NCBI RefSeq assembly: GCF_026891095.1
Contig: NZ_JAPTNL010000015.1
Span: forward strand, 25,877 to 89,876
DNA from: Roseovarius salincola
GTDB lineage: Bacteria; Pseudomonadota; Alphaproteobacteria; Rhodobacterales; Rhodobacteraceae
Reading direction: 5' to 3'
Length of the DNA stretch: 64,000 bases
Shown here: positions 35,821 to 43,878 of the stretch, one piece after another
Position numbering within the stretch: the first letter of the stretch is position 1
Layout: every line of letters begins with the position of its first letter
Translations under genes and position numbers: made by a program
Notes under the pieces: model-generated
Databases searched by the model: none
What the model was told of the DNA's origin: nothing
The model's input: only the letters and a program-made list of their open reading frames with translations

Positions 35821-35955
35821 TCAGGCGTTGACGAGCGCCACGAAGATCAGAAACGCGACAATCGCAACGCAGGACCATGCGACAATCCTGACGAAACCTT
35901 CGAAGGTTTTTTCCTGCACTTCGATGTTCATCTCGCCATGCTTGTGATCTGCCAT
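35821..35955 (-). CDS. aa3-type cytochrome c oxidase subunit IV
   Basis: 44 residues from ATG 35955, MADHKHGEMNIEVQEKTFEG followed by one membrane helix (VAWSCVAIVAFLIFVALVNA). This is the short bacterial aa3-oxidase subunit IV family (COX4_pro_2), found mainly in alphaproteobacteria. It packs against the core oxidase in the inner membrane and is not essential for catalysis in studied species. In-frame ATG 35973 would add six residues. No other oxidase subunit gene is nearby. Confidence 0.85.
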   Translation of the reverse strand: MADHKHGEMNIEVQEKTFEGFVRIVAWSCVAIVAFLIFVALVNA

Positions 35956-36027
35956 GTTTCCCGTGTCCTTCATGTTCGCCGTTGCGGTGAAAATCAGCAC
36001 GTTGGATACTGCATTTCTCAAGGCCTG

Positions 36028-36504
36028 TCACCCTCCAAGCTGACGCAGGTGACGGGCCTTATCCGAGGTCCTCGAAAAGGCGGAAACCGATGCGGCGGGG
36101 GGTTCCTGTTCGATGCGTTTGGGCAGGGCGCGCAGCATCACGTTGAGCTGACTGACATGCTGCACAAGCTGATTGCGCGCGCCGCTGGCATCGGTGCCGT
36201 AGAAGGTCACGATGTCGGGCTCGAAATAGCCCATCCCCTCGATGCGCAGCACGCCGGCATCGCCGCCGGTGAAGCCCATGGCCACCTCATGCGCGTTATC
36301 GAGCTGTTCCTCGAAGTTCTTGATGTAGAGAATCAGGCGTTCGTAGGCCCATTCGGCGGGGCTTTTCTGTTCGAGGGATTTGCGGCGCATCTTCTCGGGA
36401 AGTTCTTCGCAGGCGGGGGCGTCGGGGTCGGAGTGAACCTCGTGGCGGCGCGGCAGGGCGTCGCCCTCGTGATATTCCGCCGAGGTACGGATTTCGTCAT
36501 CCAC
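36028..36504 (-). CDS. Conserved hypothetical protein, probably DUF6173
   Basis: 158 residues, soluble, with no signal peptide. The acidic N-terminus MDDEIRTSAEYHEGDALPRR is followed by a helical region (AEWAYERLILYIKNFEEQLD) and a strand-rich middle (EVAMGFTGGDAGVLRIEGMG, ITFYG-like DIVTFYGTD), ending in LVQHVSQLNVMLRALP. I believe this matches a family seen in Rhodobacteraceae as DUF6173, but I could not check it. It starts 6 bases after the MBL-hydrolase stop, so the acyl-CoA dehydrogenase, MBL and this gene may form one transcript. Confidence 0.6.
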   Translation of the reverse strand: MDDEIRTSAEYHEGDALPRRHEVHSDPDAPACEELPEKMRRKSLEQKSPAEWAYERLILYIKNFEEQLDNAHEVAMGFTGGDAGVLRIEGMGYFEPDIVTFYGTDASGARNQLVQHVSQLNVMLRALPKRIEQEPPAASVSAFSRTSDKARHLRQLGG

Positions 36505-36510
36505 ATGCGC

Positions 36511-37560
36511 CTAACCTTTCGCCTGCCAGAGCCATGCGCCATCGGCGGCGCGCGTCGTGCGTGTCACCTCACCAGCGTGATGGAGGTGATTGAGATGCGC
36601 AAGCGCCTCGACCAGCGCCAGACCGTAGGTGCCCTCGTCGATCCGGCGCTTGAAGAGGGGCGCAAAACATTCGGCGGCGGTCTTGGGGCTGGCGAGATGC
36701 GCGCGCAGACGATCAAGCCCGCCATGGTGATTCTCGATCAGCTGGCGCATCCGCACCGGCAGGCCGGTAAAGGGCAGCTTATGGCCCGACAGCACAAGAT
36801 GATCCTGATGCGCGAACCCAGCCAGCCGACCGCAGGATTCGAGCCACTCGGCCAGCGGATCGGCATCCGGCTCGGTCGGGTAGATGCCGATATTGGGGCT
36901 GATCGAGGCGATGATCTGATCGCCCGCGATCACGAGATTGTCGTCGCGGCTCCAGAGGGTCAGGTGCTCGGGGGCATGGCCATGACCGATGTGAACGTCC
37001 CAGACGCGCCCGCCCGCGCGCAGGGTGTCGCCCTGCTTTACGCGGGTATAGCCCACCGGAATCGGATGGCAGCGATCGGCGAAATTGAACGGACGCGCGG
37101 ATTTACGCGCCTCGTATATGGCGGGGTCCATCCCGGCACGGCGCCAGAAGGCCAGCGCCTGATCGCTGGGACGTTCCTCGACATCGAGGATCAGCATCCG
37201 CGCCATGAGCCAGGCGGTGCGGGTCGTGACGAGTTCGGCGCCGAACCGCTCCATCAGCCAGCCCGCCATGCCGATATGGTCGGGGTGGTGATGGGTCAGG
37301 ACGACCCGCGACACGGGCCGCCCCTGAAGCGGCCCGGCCAGCAGTTCTTCCCATAGCGCGATGGTGCGGCCGGACTGGAGCCCGGTATCGACGACGGTCC
37401 AGCTGTCGCCTTCATCGAGGGCGTAGATATTGACGTGATCGAGCGCCATCGGCAACGGCAGGCGAATCCACAGCACGCCGGGGGCGACCGTGATCGCCTC
37501 GCCCTCGTCCGGCGCATCGCGCCACGGATAGCGCAGGGGTTCCGAAATGCCGTCCATCAT
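36511..37560 (-). CDS. MBL-fold metallo-hydrolase
   Basis: 349 residues. The zinc-site motif is THHHPDHIG (H-x-H-x-D-H), with IGHGHAPEHLTLW and LVIAGDQIIASI supplying the third His and the bridging Asp, then a late LVLSGHKLPF. A C-terminal winged-helix-like extension (about 270-349) is typical of the LACTB2/glyoxalase II-like MBL group. Its ATG overlaps the acyl-CoA dehydrogenase stop by 4 bp (ATGA), so the two are coupled. It may be a thioesterase working with that enzyme; this is inference from context. Confidence 0.85.
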   Translation of the reverse strand: MMDGISEPLRYPWRDAPDEGEAITVAPGVLWIRLPLPMALDHVNIYALDEGDSWTVVDTGLQSGRTIALWEELLAGPLQGRPVSRVVLTHHHPDHIGMAGWLMERFGAELVTTRTAWLMARMLILDVEERPSDQALAFWRRAGMDPAIYEARKSARPFNFADRCHPIPVGYTRVKQGDTLRAGGRVWDVHIGHGHAPEHLTLWSRDDNLVIAGDQIIASISPNIGIYPTEPDADPLAEWLESCGRLAGFAHQDHLVLSGHKLPFTGLPVRMRQLIENHHGGLDRLRAHLASPKTAAECFAPLFKRRIDEGTYGLALVEALAHLNHLHHAGEVTRTTRAADGAWLWQAKG

Positions 37561-39275
37561 GTGCAGAAATCCTCTGGCGTGAGCGCATAAAGCCCGTCCG
37601 CCCCGGCGGTGGCATGGGCCAGAAGGCCCTGATGTTCGGGCAGAAGGCGGGTGATGTAGAACCGCGCGAGGCGCGTGCGCACGCCGGCGGTCTCCTCGGC
37701 CATGGCGGCGGCAAGGTGGTAATGCCCGCCCAGCACCCGCGCGAAGGCCGAAAGAAACGGCGTGGCCCCGGCAAAGCGCTGGTTGAGATCGGAATTCGCC
37801 AGCATCCAATCGAGCGCCTCGCGCAGGGTTTCGGAAGCCTGCCAGACCGGTTCTGCAAGGTCGGGAAGCCGGGCGCGGGCGGTTTCAGCGCGCGCTTCGA
37901 TCTCGTCAAGAAGCGCATGGGCAGCCTCGCCCCCGTCCATCAGTTTGCGGGCGACAAGGTCCATCGCCTGAATGCCGTTGGTGCCTTCGTAGATCGCGGT
38001 AACGCGCACGTCGCGCAGGTACTGCGCGGCGCCGGTTTCCTCGATATAGCCCATGCCGCCATGCAGCTGCACGCCAAGATCGGCCACCTTGATGCCGGTA
38101 TCGGTGCCGAAGGCCTTGGCAATGGGGGTCAGGAGCGCGGCGCGCGCCGACCATTCGGGGGCCTGGGTCGCGGTTTCCATGTCGATGGCGACGGCGCAAT
38201 CCAGCGCGATGGCACGCGCGGCGAAGGTTTCGGCCTTCATAACCGCCAGCATCCGGCGGATATCGGCATGGTCGATGATCGCGCCGGTGCCGTCCTTGAG
38301 CGGGCTGCGGCCCTGCTTGCGGTCCTGCGCATAGGCCAGCGCATGCTGGAAGGCGGCTTCGGCCACGCCGATGCCCTGCCCCCCCACGCCAAGGCGGGCG
38401 TTGTTCATCATGGTGAACATGGCGCGCATCCCGTCATGTTCGCGCCCTACCAGCCAGCCGGTCGCGCCGTCATACTGCATCACGCAGGTCGGGCTGCCAT
38501 GCAGGCCCATCTTGTGTTCGAGGCTGACCACCGAAAGGTCATTGGCCCGCCCCGGCGCGCCGTTTTCATCGGGGATGAACTTGGGCACCAGAAAAAGGCT
38601 GATCCCCTTCGTGCCCGGCCGGCCATCGGGCAGGCGGGCCAGCACGAGGTGGCAGACATTCTCGCAAAAGTCGTTGTCGCCCCAGCTGATATAGATCTTC
38701 TGCCCGGTGATCGCGTAGCTGCCATCGCCATTTGGTTCGGCCCGCGTGGCCAGCGCGCCGACATCCGACCCGGCCTGCGATTCGGTCAGGTTCATGGTGC
38801 CGGCCCATTCGCCGCTGACCAGTCTGGGAAGGTAGAGCGCCTTGAGCTCATCGCTGGCGTGATGTTCGAGCGCCTCGATCTGGCCCTGGGTCATCAGCGG
38901 GTGAATTTGCAGCGCCAGGCAGGCGGCGCTCATCATTTCATTGACCGAGGCGGTCAGGGCCATGGGCAGGCCCATGCCGCCATGGGCCGGGTCGGCGGCG
39001 ATCGACACCCAGCCGCCCTCGGCGATGGCCTTGTGGCCTTCGGCGAAACCCGGCGAACTTCGCAGAACGCCGTTTTCCAACCGCGCCGGGTGAAGATCGC
39101 CCGTGCGTTGCAGCGGTGCCAGCACCGTTTCGCACATGCGGCCCGCCTCGGTCAGGATGGCAGCGGTCATGTCGGGTGTGGCCTCGGCAAAGCGGTCGGT
39201 GGCGGCGACCCGCGACAGGCCGACGACATGGTCGAGGATGAACTGGTAATCCTGAACGGGTGCGCGATATGGCAT
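37557..39275 (-). CDS. Acyl-CoA dehydrogenase, DmdC-like architecture
   Basis: 572 residues from ATG 39275, preceded by AGGAGG. It has an extra N-terminal segment (MPYRAPVQDYQFILDHVV), the standard domains (AGTMNLTESQAGSDVGAL flavin contact, YISWGDND, MGLHGSPTC), the catalytic Glu in AIYEGTNGIQAMDL, and a long C-terminal domain. This about 570-600-residue layout is shared with 3-methylmercaptopropionyl-CoA dehydrogenase (DmdC) of DMSP demethylation and with other long-form ACADs. The context (a coupled MBL hydrolase, no dmdA/B/D) does not settle the substrate. Confidence 0.85.
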   Translation of the reverse strand: MPYRAPVQDYQFILDHVVGLSRVAATDRFAEATPDMTAAILTEAGRMCETVLAPLQRTGDLHPARLENGVLRSSPGFAEGHKAIAEGGWVSIAADPAHGGMGLPMALTASVNEMMSAACLALQIHPLMTQGQIEALEHHASDELKALYLPRLVSGEWAGTMNLTESQAGSDVGALATRAEPNGDGSYAITGQKIYISWGDNDFCENVCHLVLARLPDGRPGTKGISLFLVPKFIPDENGAPGRANDLSVVSLEHKMGLHGSPTCVMQYDGATGWLVGREHDGMRAMFTMMNNARLGVGGQGIGVAEAAFQHALAYAQDRKQGRSPLKDGTGAIIDHADIRRMLAVMKAETFAARAIALDCAVAIDMETATQAPEWSARAALLTPIAKAFGTDTGIKVADLGVQLHGGMGYIEETGAAQYLRDVRVTAIYEGTNGIQAMDLVARKLMDGGEAAHALLDEIEARAETARARLPDLAEPVWQASETLREALDWMLANSDLNQRFAGATPFLSAFARVLGGHYHLAAAMAEETAGVRTRLARFYITRLLPEHQGLLAHATAGADGLYALTPEDFCT

Positions 39276-39406
39276 CACCCTGCCTCCTGTCCTTGTGCGG
39301 CGGGGCGGCTTGGCATAAATGCTGCGCCCCTGTATGCATTGCGTCCGGAGCCTAGCCTACCCGCGCCGCCTCTGCCAGCAACCGGAACGCCACGTCAGAA
39401 GAACGC

Positions 39407-40372
39407 ATGAGCCCGATCACCGAAATCCTTGCCCCCGACGAGACCGGCCATGCGCGCGCCGCCGAGATCCTGCGTGCAGGCGGGCTGGTCGCCTTTCCGA
39501 CCGAGACGGTCTACGGGCTGGGCGGGGATGCGCGCAACGACCGGGCCGTGGCCGGTATCTTCGAGGCCAAGGGGCGGCCAAGGTTCAACCCGCTGATCGT
39601 GCATGTGCAAAGCCCCGAGGCGGCGCAGGCCTATGTGGAATGGCCCGCGCAGGCGGCGCAACTGGCAAGGGCGTTCTGGCCGGGGCCGCTGACGCTGGTC
39701 TTGCCGCTCAGGGCAGGTTCCGGGCTGTCGCCGCTGGTGACGGCGGACCTGGCGACGCTGGCGATCCGGGTGCCCGCGCATCCGGTGGCGCGAGATCTGC
39801 TGCATGCTTTCGGCGGGCCTGTGGCGGCGCCTTCGGCCAATCCGTCGGGGCGGATCAGTCCGACCAGTGCGCAGCATGTGGCCGAGGGGCTGAGCGGGCG
39901 GATCGAGGCGATCATGGATGGCGGCATCTGCGGCGTCGGCGTGGAATCGACGATCCTGGGGTTCAGGGACGGGCCGGATGGTGCGGCGCAGGGCGTTCTG
40001 CTGCGCCCCGGCGGAATCGCTATCGAGGAGATCGAGGCGGTTCTGGGGGCGCCGGTCGCGCGGCCCCAAGCCGGCGGCGCGATCAGCGCGCCGGGGCAGT
40101 TGGAATCGCATTACGCGCCGGGGGCCAGTGTGCGGCTGAACGCAAGCGCCCGGCGCGAGGGCGAGCTTTTGCTGGGTTTTGGCCCGGTGGAGTGTGATCT
40201 GAACCTGTCGGAAACCGGCGATCTGCGAGAGGCGGCGGCGAATCTGTTTCACCACCTTCACGCGCTCGATGCGCGTGGTGCCGCGGTGATCGCGGTTTCG
40301 CCAATCCCGGAAACCGGGCTGGGTGTCGCAATCAATGACCGGCTCAGCCGCGCGGCGGCACCGCGGGGCTGA
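39407..40372 (+). CDS. L-threonylcarbamoyladenylate synthase (Sua5 type)
   Basis: 321 residues. It makes threonylcarbamoyl-AMP for the t6A37 modification of ANN-decoding tRNAs. The YrdC domain (about 10-200) has AFPTETVYGLGGDA, KGRPRFNPLIVHV, FWPGPLTLVL, IRVPAHPVARDLL and APSANPSGRISPT. The extra C-terminal domain with QLESHYAP marks the long Sua5 form rather than short TsaC. It is monocistronic, divergent from the acyl-CoA dehydrogenase. Confidence 0.94.
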   Translation: MSPITEILAPDETGHARAAEILRAGGLVAFPTETVYGLGGDARNDRAVAGIFEAKGRPRFNPLIVHVQSPEAAQAYVEWPAQAAQLARAFWPGPLTLVLPLRAGSGLSPLVTADLATLAIRVPAHPVARDLLHAFGGPVAAPSANPSGRISPTSAQHVAEGLSGRIEAIMDGGICGVGVESTILGFRDGPDGAAQGVLLRPGGIAIEEIEAVLGAPVARPQAGGAISAPGQLESHYAPGASVRLNASARREGELLLGFGPVECDLNLSETGDLREAAANLFHHLHALDARGAAVIAVSPIPETGLGVAINDRLSRAAAPRG

Positions 40373-40400
40373 CCGGGCGGGCGTGACCGCGAGACGTTCG

Positions 40401-40928
40401 TTATTGGCAGCGCTTCTGGGCTTCTTCCATGGCGGCGGTGTAACCCAGCAGCGAGAACGTGTCCTTGGTTTGCGTTCCGCGCGACGAGCGCGCCGAGAGC
40501 ACCGCGTCGGTGCCACGCTTCATCGCGGCAATGATCTTGGCGTCATCGTCGGTGCTGGCGGGCCAGGCCCATTCGCCTTCGGTGAACATCTCGAACTCGC
40601 TGCCATCCACGGTGACGTTGACGGTAGAGCCACTTGCGAAGGGATACCCCCCGGTGAAGGCCACCTGCCCCTTCTCACCCGCATCGGGGCGGAAGAAGGT
40701 CATCAGAAGAATGTCGCCGCGCCGGACCGCCACGACGCGGCCGTCCTTGGTGTTCACGGTCTCGGTGGGTGCAGAGACCGCCCAACATTCGCGCGGGTCG
40801 CTGTCCTCGAAGACGCTCCATGCCGTTTCGGCGGCGACCTGATTGGTGCTTTCCTGCTGGGCCCAAGCGCCCGTTGCCACCAGCGTCAGAAGGGCGCCGG
40901 CGCAGCCGCGTGCGATACGTGATACCAT
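40401..40928 (-). CDS. Secreted IalB-like protein
   Basis: 175 residues from ATG 40928. A clear signal peptide (RIARGCAGALLTLVATGAWA, cleavage before QQ). The mature protein has the IalB-family pattern: DPRECWAVSAPTE, GGYPFASGSTVNVTVDG, FEMFTEGEWAWP, AAMKRG and a C-terminal CxxC-less helix ending in Cys. The family is named for Bartonella invasion locus B; in free-living Rhodobacteraceae its role is unknown, so invasion should not be assumed. It probably acts in the periplasm. Confidence 0.75.
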   Translation of the reverse strand: MVSRIARGCAGALLTLVATGAWAQQESTNQVAAETAWSVFEDSDPRECWAVSAPTETVNTKDGRVVAVRRGDILLMTFFRPDAGEKGQVAFTGGYPFASGSTVNVTVDGSEFEMFTEGEWAWPASTDDDAKIIAAMKRGTDAVLSARSSRGTQTKDTFSLLGYTAAMEEAQKRCQ

Positions 40929-41104
40929 ATGTCCAGCCTCCAAGCTGTCCTAGCCTCAATTTTCGGGCGTGCGACCCTCCGTTGGTGGAGTTGTGCCTTG
41001 CACGGCCCTTTCCTACTCGACATAGCAATATTAGCCTGAAACAGGCGAGACATGAAAGACACAATTGGCGGAAAACCGCACAGACCAGCCGACCGGAGGC
41101 CCAG

Positions 41105-42100
41105 ATGACCGATCCCGTTGAAATGACCGAAGTCCTGCGCGGCCCGCTGGTGGAATGCGTCCACCGCGGCCATGCAGTGATTTGCGACGCCACGGGCGAT
41201 GTGGTGGAGGCCTGGGGCGACCCGGATGCGGTCGTCTATCCGCGCAGCTCGGCCAAGATGACTCAGGCGCTGCCGCTGGTCGAAAGCGGCGCTGCCAAGG
41301 CGCGGGGTCTGACTTCGGAACAACTGGCGCTGGCCTGCGCCTCGCATAGCGGCGCAGCGATTCATACCGACCGCGTGAATGCATGGCTGAGCGATCTTGG
41401 CCTGGCGGACGCCGATTTCCGTTGCGGGGCGCATATGCCCAGGGACGAGCCCGCGCGCGACGCGCTGATCCGCGCCTATGCGCAACCTTGCCAGGTGCAT
41501 AACAACTGCTCGGGCAAACATGCCGGGTTCCTGACGCTGACGCAGCATATGGGCTGGGGGCCCGACTATGTGGAGCCCGACCACCCGATGCAGCGCGCCT
41601 GCCTTGAGGCCTTCGAGGACGTGACCGCCGAGACCAGCCCTTGTTTCGGGATCGACGGTTGTTCGGCGCCGAATTTCGCCACCTCGATCAGGGGAATGGC
41701 CCGCGCGATGGCCTGGTTCGCCGCCGCACAAGAGGATGGCGGCGCCCGTCAGAAGGCCGCGGTGCAGCTGTGGCAGGCGATGGTGAAACATCCCGAGCTG
41801 GTGGCGGGCGAGAACCGCGCCTGCACCGAGTTGATGCGCGCCTGCAAGGAGCCGGTCGCGCTCAAGACCGGGGCCGAGGGATATTTCATCGCGATCATTC
41901 CGGGGCGCAAGCTGGGCGTGGCGCTGAAATGCGCCGATGGCGGCACCCGCGCGGCGGAATGCACGATCACGGCGATCCTGACGCGGCTCGGGGTTCTGGA
42001 CGCCGCGCATCCGGCGGCGCGCAGGTTCATGAATGCGCCGATCGTCAATTGCCGGGGAATCGAGACCGGCACGATCAGGCCCGTCGCCGGCCTGTTCTGA
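41105..42100 (+). CDS. Asparaginase of the Rhizobium etli type
   Basis: 331 residues, with CGGAGG upstream of ATG 41105. The motifs are those of the asparaginase_II family (PF06089), unrelated to E. coli AnsA/B: VYPRSSAKMTQALPLVESGA, ACASHSGAAIHTDRV, VHNNCSGKHAGFL with the SGKH core, and FGIDGCSAPNF. The two Ser-x2-Lys-type motifs are the likely catalytic elements. It hydrolyses L-asparagine to aspartate and ammonia in the cytoplasm. It appears monocistronic. The 286 bases after it hold only short GC-rich repeats with no clear gene. Confidence 0.9.
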   Translation: MTDPVEMTEVLRGPLVECVHRGHAVICDATGDVVEAWGDPDAVVYPRSSAKMTQALPLVESGAAKARGLTSEQLALACASHSGAAIHTDRVNAWLSDLGLADADFRCGAHMPRDEPARDALIRAYAQPCQVHNNCSGKHAGFLTLTQHMGWGPDYVEPDHPMQRACLEAFEDVTAETSPCFGIDGCSAPNFATSIRGMARAMAWFAAAQEDGGARQKAAVQLWQAMVKHPELVAGENRACTELMRACKEPVALKTGAEGYFIAIIPGRKLGVALKCADGGTRAAECTITAILTRLGVLDAAHPAARRFMNAPIVNCRGIETGTIRPVAGLF

Positions 42101-42386
42101 GCCGCACCGGGGCGCGCGGCGGGTTCCCACCTATCGCCCGCGGGCGCAATCCTTGCGAGTCCTTGCGCAAAAGCGCCCCCGCGCCGCGCGGGTTCCCGCC
42201 GCCGCAACACAGCGGCGGGCGCGGTGGCGGCAAGGTGCTGATCGCACGGGATGATTCCGGCTTTTTTCCGCAGATTTCGGGGGTGAAAAGCGCAGCGCGC
42301 AGACATCAGGCCCATCCGACCCCACCTTGCATGACAGAGGGCCACCGCGCCCTCGGCAATGACAACGTGAGAGAAGGACATTTCCC

Positions 42387-42635
42387 ATGTTCAAGAAGAC
42401 AACCGCAGCAACGTTCGCTTTCGCCCTGGCCCTGCCCGGTGCCGCACTGGCCAATACCGCAGCCGAGATGGATGCCAATGGCGATGGTGCCGTGACCATG
42501 TCGGAGTTCCAGCAGGCCTATCCCGATGCCGAGGCGGGCTTGTTCTCGGCGATCGACGCGAATGCCGACGGCATGCTGACCGAGGAGGAGGTTGCCTCAG
42601 CCAAGGAATCCGGCTTGCTGCCCTCGGGCGGGTAA
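42387..42635 (+). CDS. Secreted two-EF-hand protein
   Basis: 82 residues. Signal peptide MFKKTTAATFAFALALPGAA (cleavage about A22), then two canonical Ca2+ loops: D29-A-N-G-D-G...E40 and D57-A-N-A-D-G...E68. The region between is Ala/Tyr-rich. It is a small periplasmic or secreted calmodulin-like Ca2+-binding protein of unknown partner. GAGAAGGACA precedes the ATG. Confidence 0.88.
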   Translation: MFKKTTAATFAFALALPGAALANTAAEMDANGDGAVTMSEFQQAYPDAEAGLFSAIDANADGMLTEEEVASAKESGLLPSGG

Positions 42636-42782
42636 CCCCCAGTCCGTCCGAGAAAGGCGCGCGCGCATCCCTCAGCGCGCGCGCCGCTTCAACGATCCCC
42701 GCGCCCGTGTCACCTGTGGTGACGCGGGCGTACTTCGTTTTGCACCTTGCCAGCGCCGCGCTTTGCGGGAATGATCGGCGCT

Positions 42783-42940
42783 GTTCTCAGGGCGGGGTGA
42801 AATTCCCCACCGGCGGTAAGGGGCGCGCCAACCGGCCCATCCCAAGCCCGCGAGCGCCCCGGTGTCATGGATCATGCCCGGGGGTCAGCAGATCTGGTGT
42901 AAATCCAGAGCCGACGGTCACAGTCCGGATGGAAGAGAAC
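42783..42940 (+). promoter_or_regulatory. FMN riboswitch (RFN element) controlling ribH2
   Basis: The conserved core is unmistakable: closing stem GTTCTC (42783-42788) with GAGAAC (42935-42940), CAGGGCGGGGTGAAATTCCC, ACCGGCGGTAA, the variable stem, GTCAGCAGATCTGGT, AAATCCAGAGCCGACGGT and CACAGTCCGGATG. It binds FMN and lowers expression of the downstream riboflavin gene. The expression platform may be the GCGGGG/CCCCGC stem (42951-42976) or the CGTGTCGACACG palindrome (43008-43019) just before the ribosome-binding site, which suggests control of translation initiation. Confidence 0.97.
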
Positions 42941-43034
42941 GTCAGGACCTGCGGGGGGGGCAATCGCGCGCCCCGCGCCTTCCTGTCGTGCTGCGCCTTG
43001 GGTGAGACGTGTCGACACGGAAAGGAGACCTGAC

Positions 43035-43472
43035 ATGACACACACCCGCTATGCATTCATCAAGGCCAACTGGCATTCCGATATCGTCGGTCGCGCGCTT
43101 GACGGGTTTCATGAACTCATCGCGCCCGAACGGGTGGATGTCTTCGATGTGCCCGGCGCGTTCGAAATGCCGCTGCTGGCGCGCGACCTGGCGTCGAGCG
43201 GGCGCTATGGCGCCGTGGTCGCGGCGGCGCTGGTCGTGGATGGCGGCATCTATCGACATGATTTCGTGGCGCAGGCCGTGGTGGACGGTCTGATGCGCGC
43301 GGGGCTGGACAGCGGCGTGCCGGTCTTGTCGGTATCGCTGACGCCCCATCAATACCAGGATACCGCACATCACAACGCCGTTTTCGCCGCGCATTTCGCC
43401 CAGAAAGGGCGCGAGGCCGCCGAGGCGGCGCTGGCCATAGGGCGCACCCGCGCGGGGCTGGACGCCGCCTGA
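43035..43472 (+). CDS. ribH2: 6,7-dimethyl-8-ribityllumazine synthase, RibH2 type
   Basis: 145 residues from ATG 43035, with AAAGGAGACC upstream. It condenses the ribityl-aminopyrimidine with 3,4-dihydroxy-2-butanone 4-phosphate, the penultimate riboflavin step. The N-terminus FIKANWHSDIVGRAL, VDVFDVPGAFEMPLLAR and VPVLSVSLTPHQYQDT resemble the decameric RibH2 paralogue of Brucella and rhizobia rather than the icosahedral RibH1. It sits alone behind the FMN riboswitch, as ribH2 does in those species. Confidence 0.92.
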   Translation: MTHTRYAFIKANWHSDIVGRALDGFHELIAPERVDVFDVPGAFEMPLLARDLASSGRYGAVVAAALVVDGGIYRHDFVAQAVVDGLMRAGLDSGVPVLSVSLTPHQYQDTAHHNAVFAAHFAQKGREAAEAALAIGRTRAGLDAA

Positions 43473-43495
43473 CGGGTGGTCGATGTCGTTGCGGG

Positions 43496-43867
43496 TCAGC
43501 CGGGTTTCTGGAGCATCCGCCCCAGCGGGCGGCCCGCAAGGATATGGACATGCAGGTGCGGCACCTCCTGCACGCCGGCCTCGCCCGCGTTCGAGATCAT
43601 GCGGAAACCGCCATCGGCCACGCCCTTCATGCGGCACACCTCGCCGATGGCGCGGGTGAAATCGAGGATCTCGGCATCGGACGCCTGCTGCGCGAAATGA
43701 TCGTAGCAGACATAGGCGCCGCGCGGGATCACCAGCACATGCACCGGCGCCTGGGGCTGGATGTCATTGAAGGCGAGGCTGTGCTCGGTTTCCAGGACGG
43801 TATCGTTGGGGATCTCGCCGCGCAGGATCCTGGCAAAGATGTTCTGGTCGTCATAGGCATAGGGCAT
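43496..43867 (-). CDS. HIT-family nucleotide-binding hydrolase
   Basis: 123 residues. The histidine triad is H104-L-H106-V-H108 in EVPHLHVHILAGRPLG, with H108 next to the catalytic position. The N-terminal IFARILRGEIPNDTV and HVLVIPR are typical of HinT/HIT proteins, which hydrolyse AMP-linked nucleosides. It follows the GT14 gene by 11 bases on the same strand and is probably co-transcribed. Its cellular substrate is unknown. Confidence 0.93.
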   Translation of the reverse strand: MPYAYDDQNIFARILRGEIPNDTVLETEHSLAFNDIQPQAPVHVLVIPRGAYVCYDHFAQQASDAEILDFTRAIGEVCRMKGVADGGFRMISNAGEAGVQEVPHLHVHILAGRPLGRMLQKPG

Positions 43868-43878
43868 GGCGTGTTTCC

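Noticed and set aside
42101..42386. Terminator or small gene after the asparaginase
   Set aside because: A CCCGCCG/GCGGCGGG stem can be drawn, but no T-run follows, and no frame with a credible ribosome-binding site is present.
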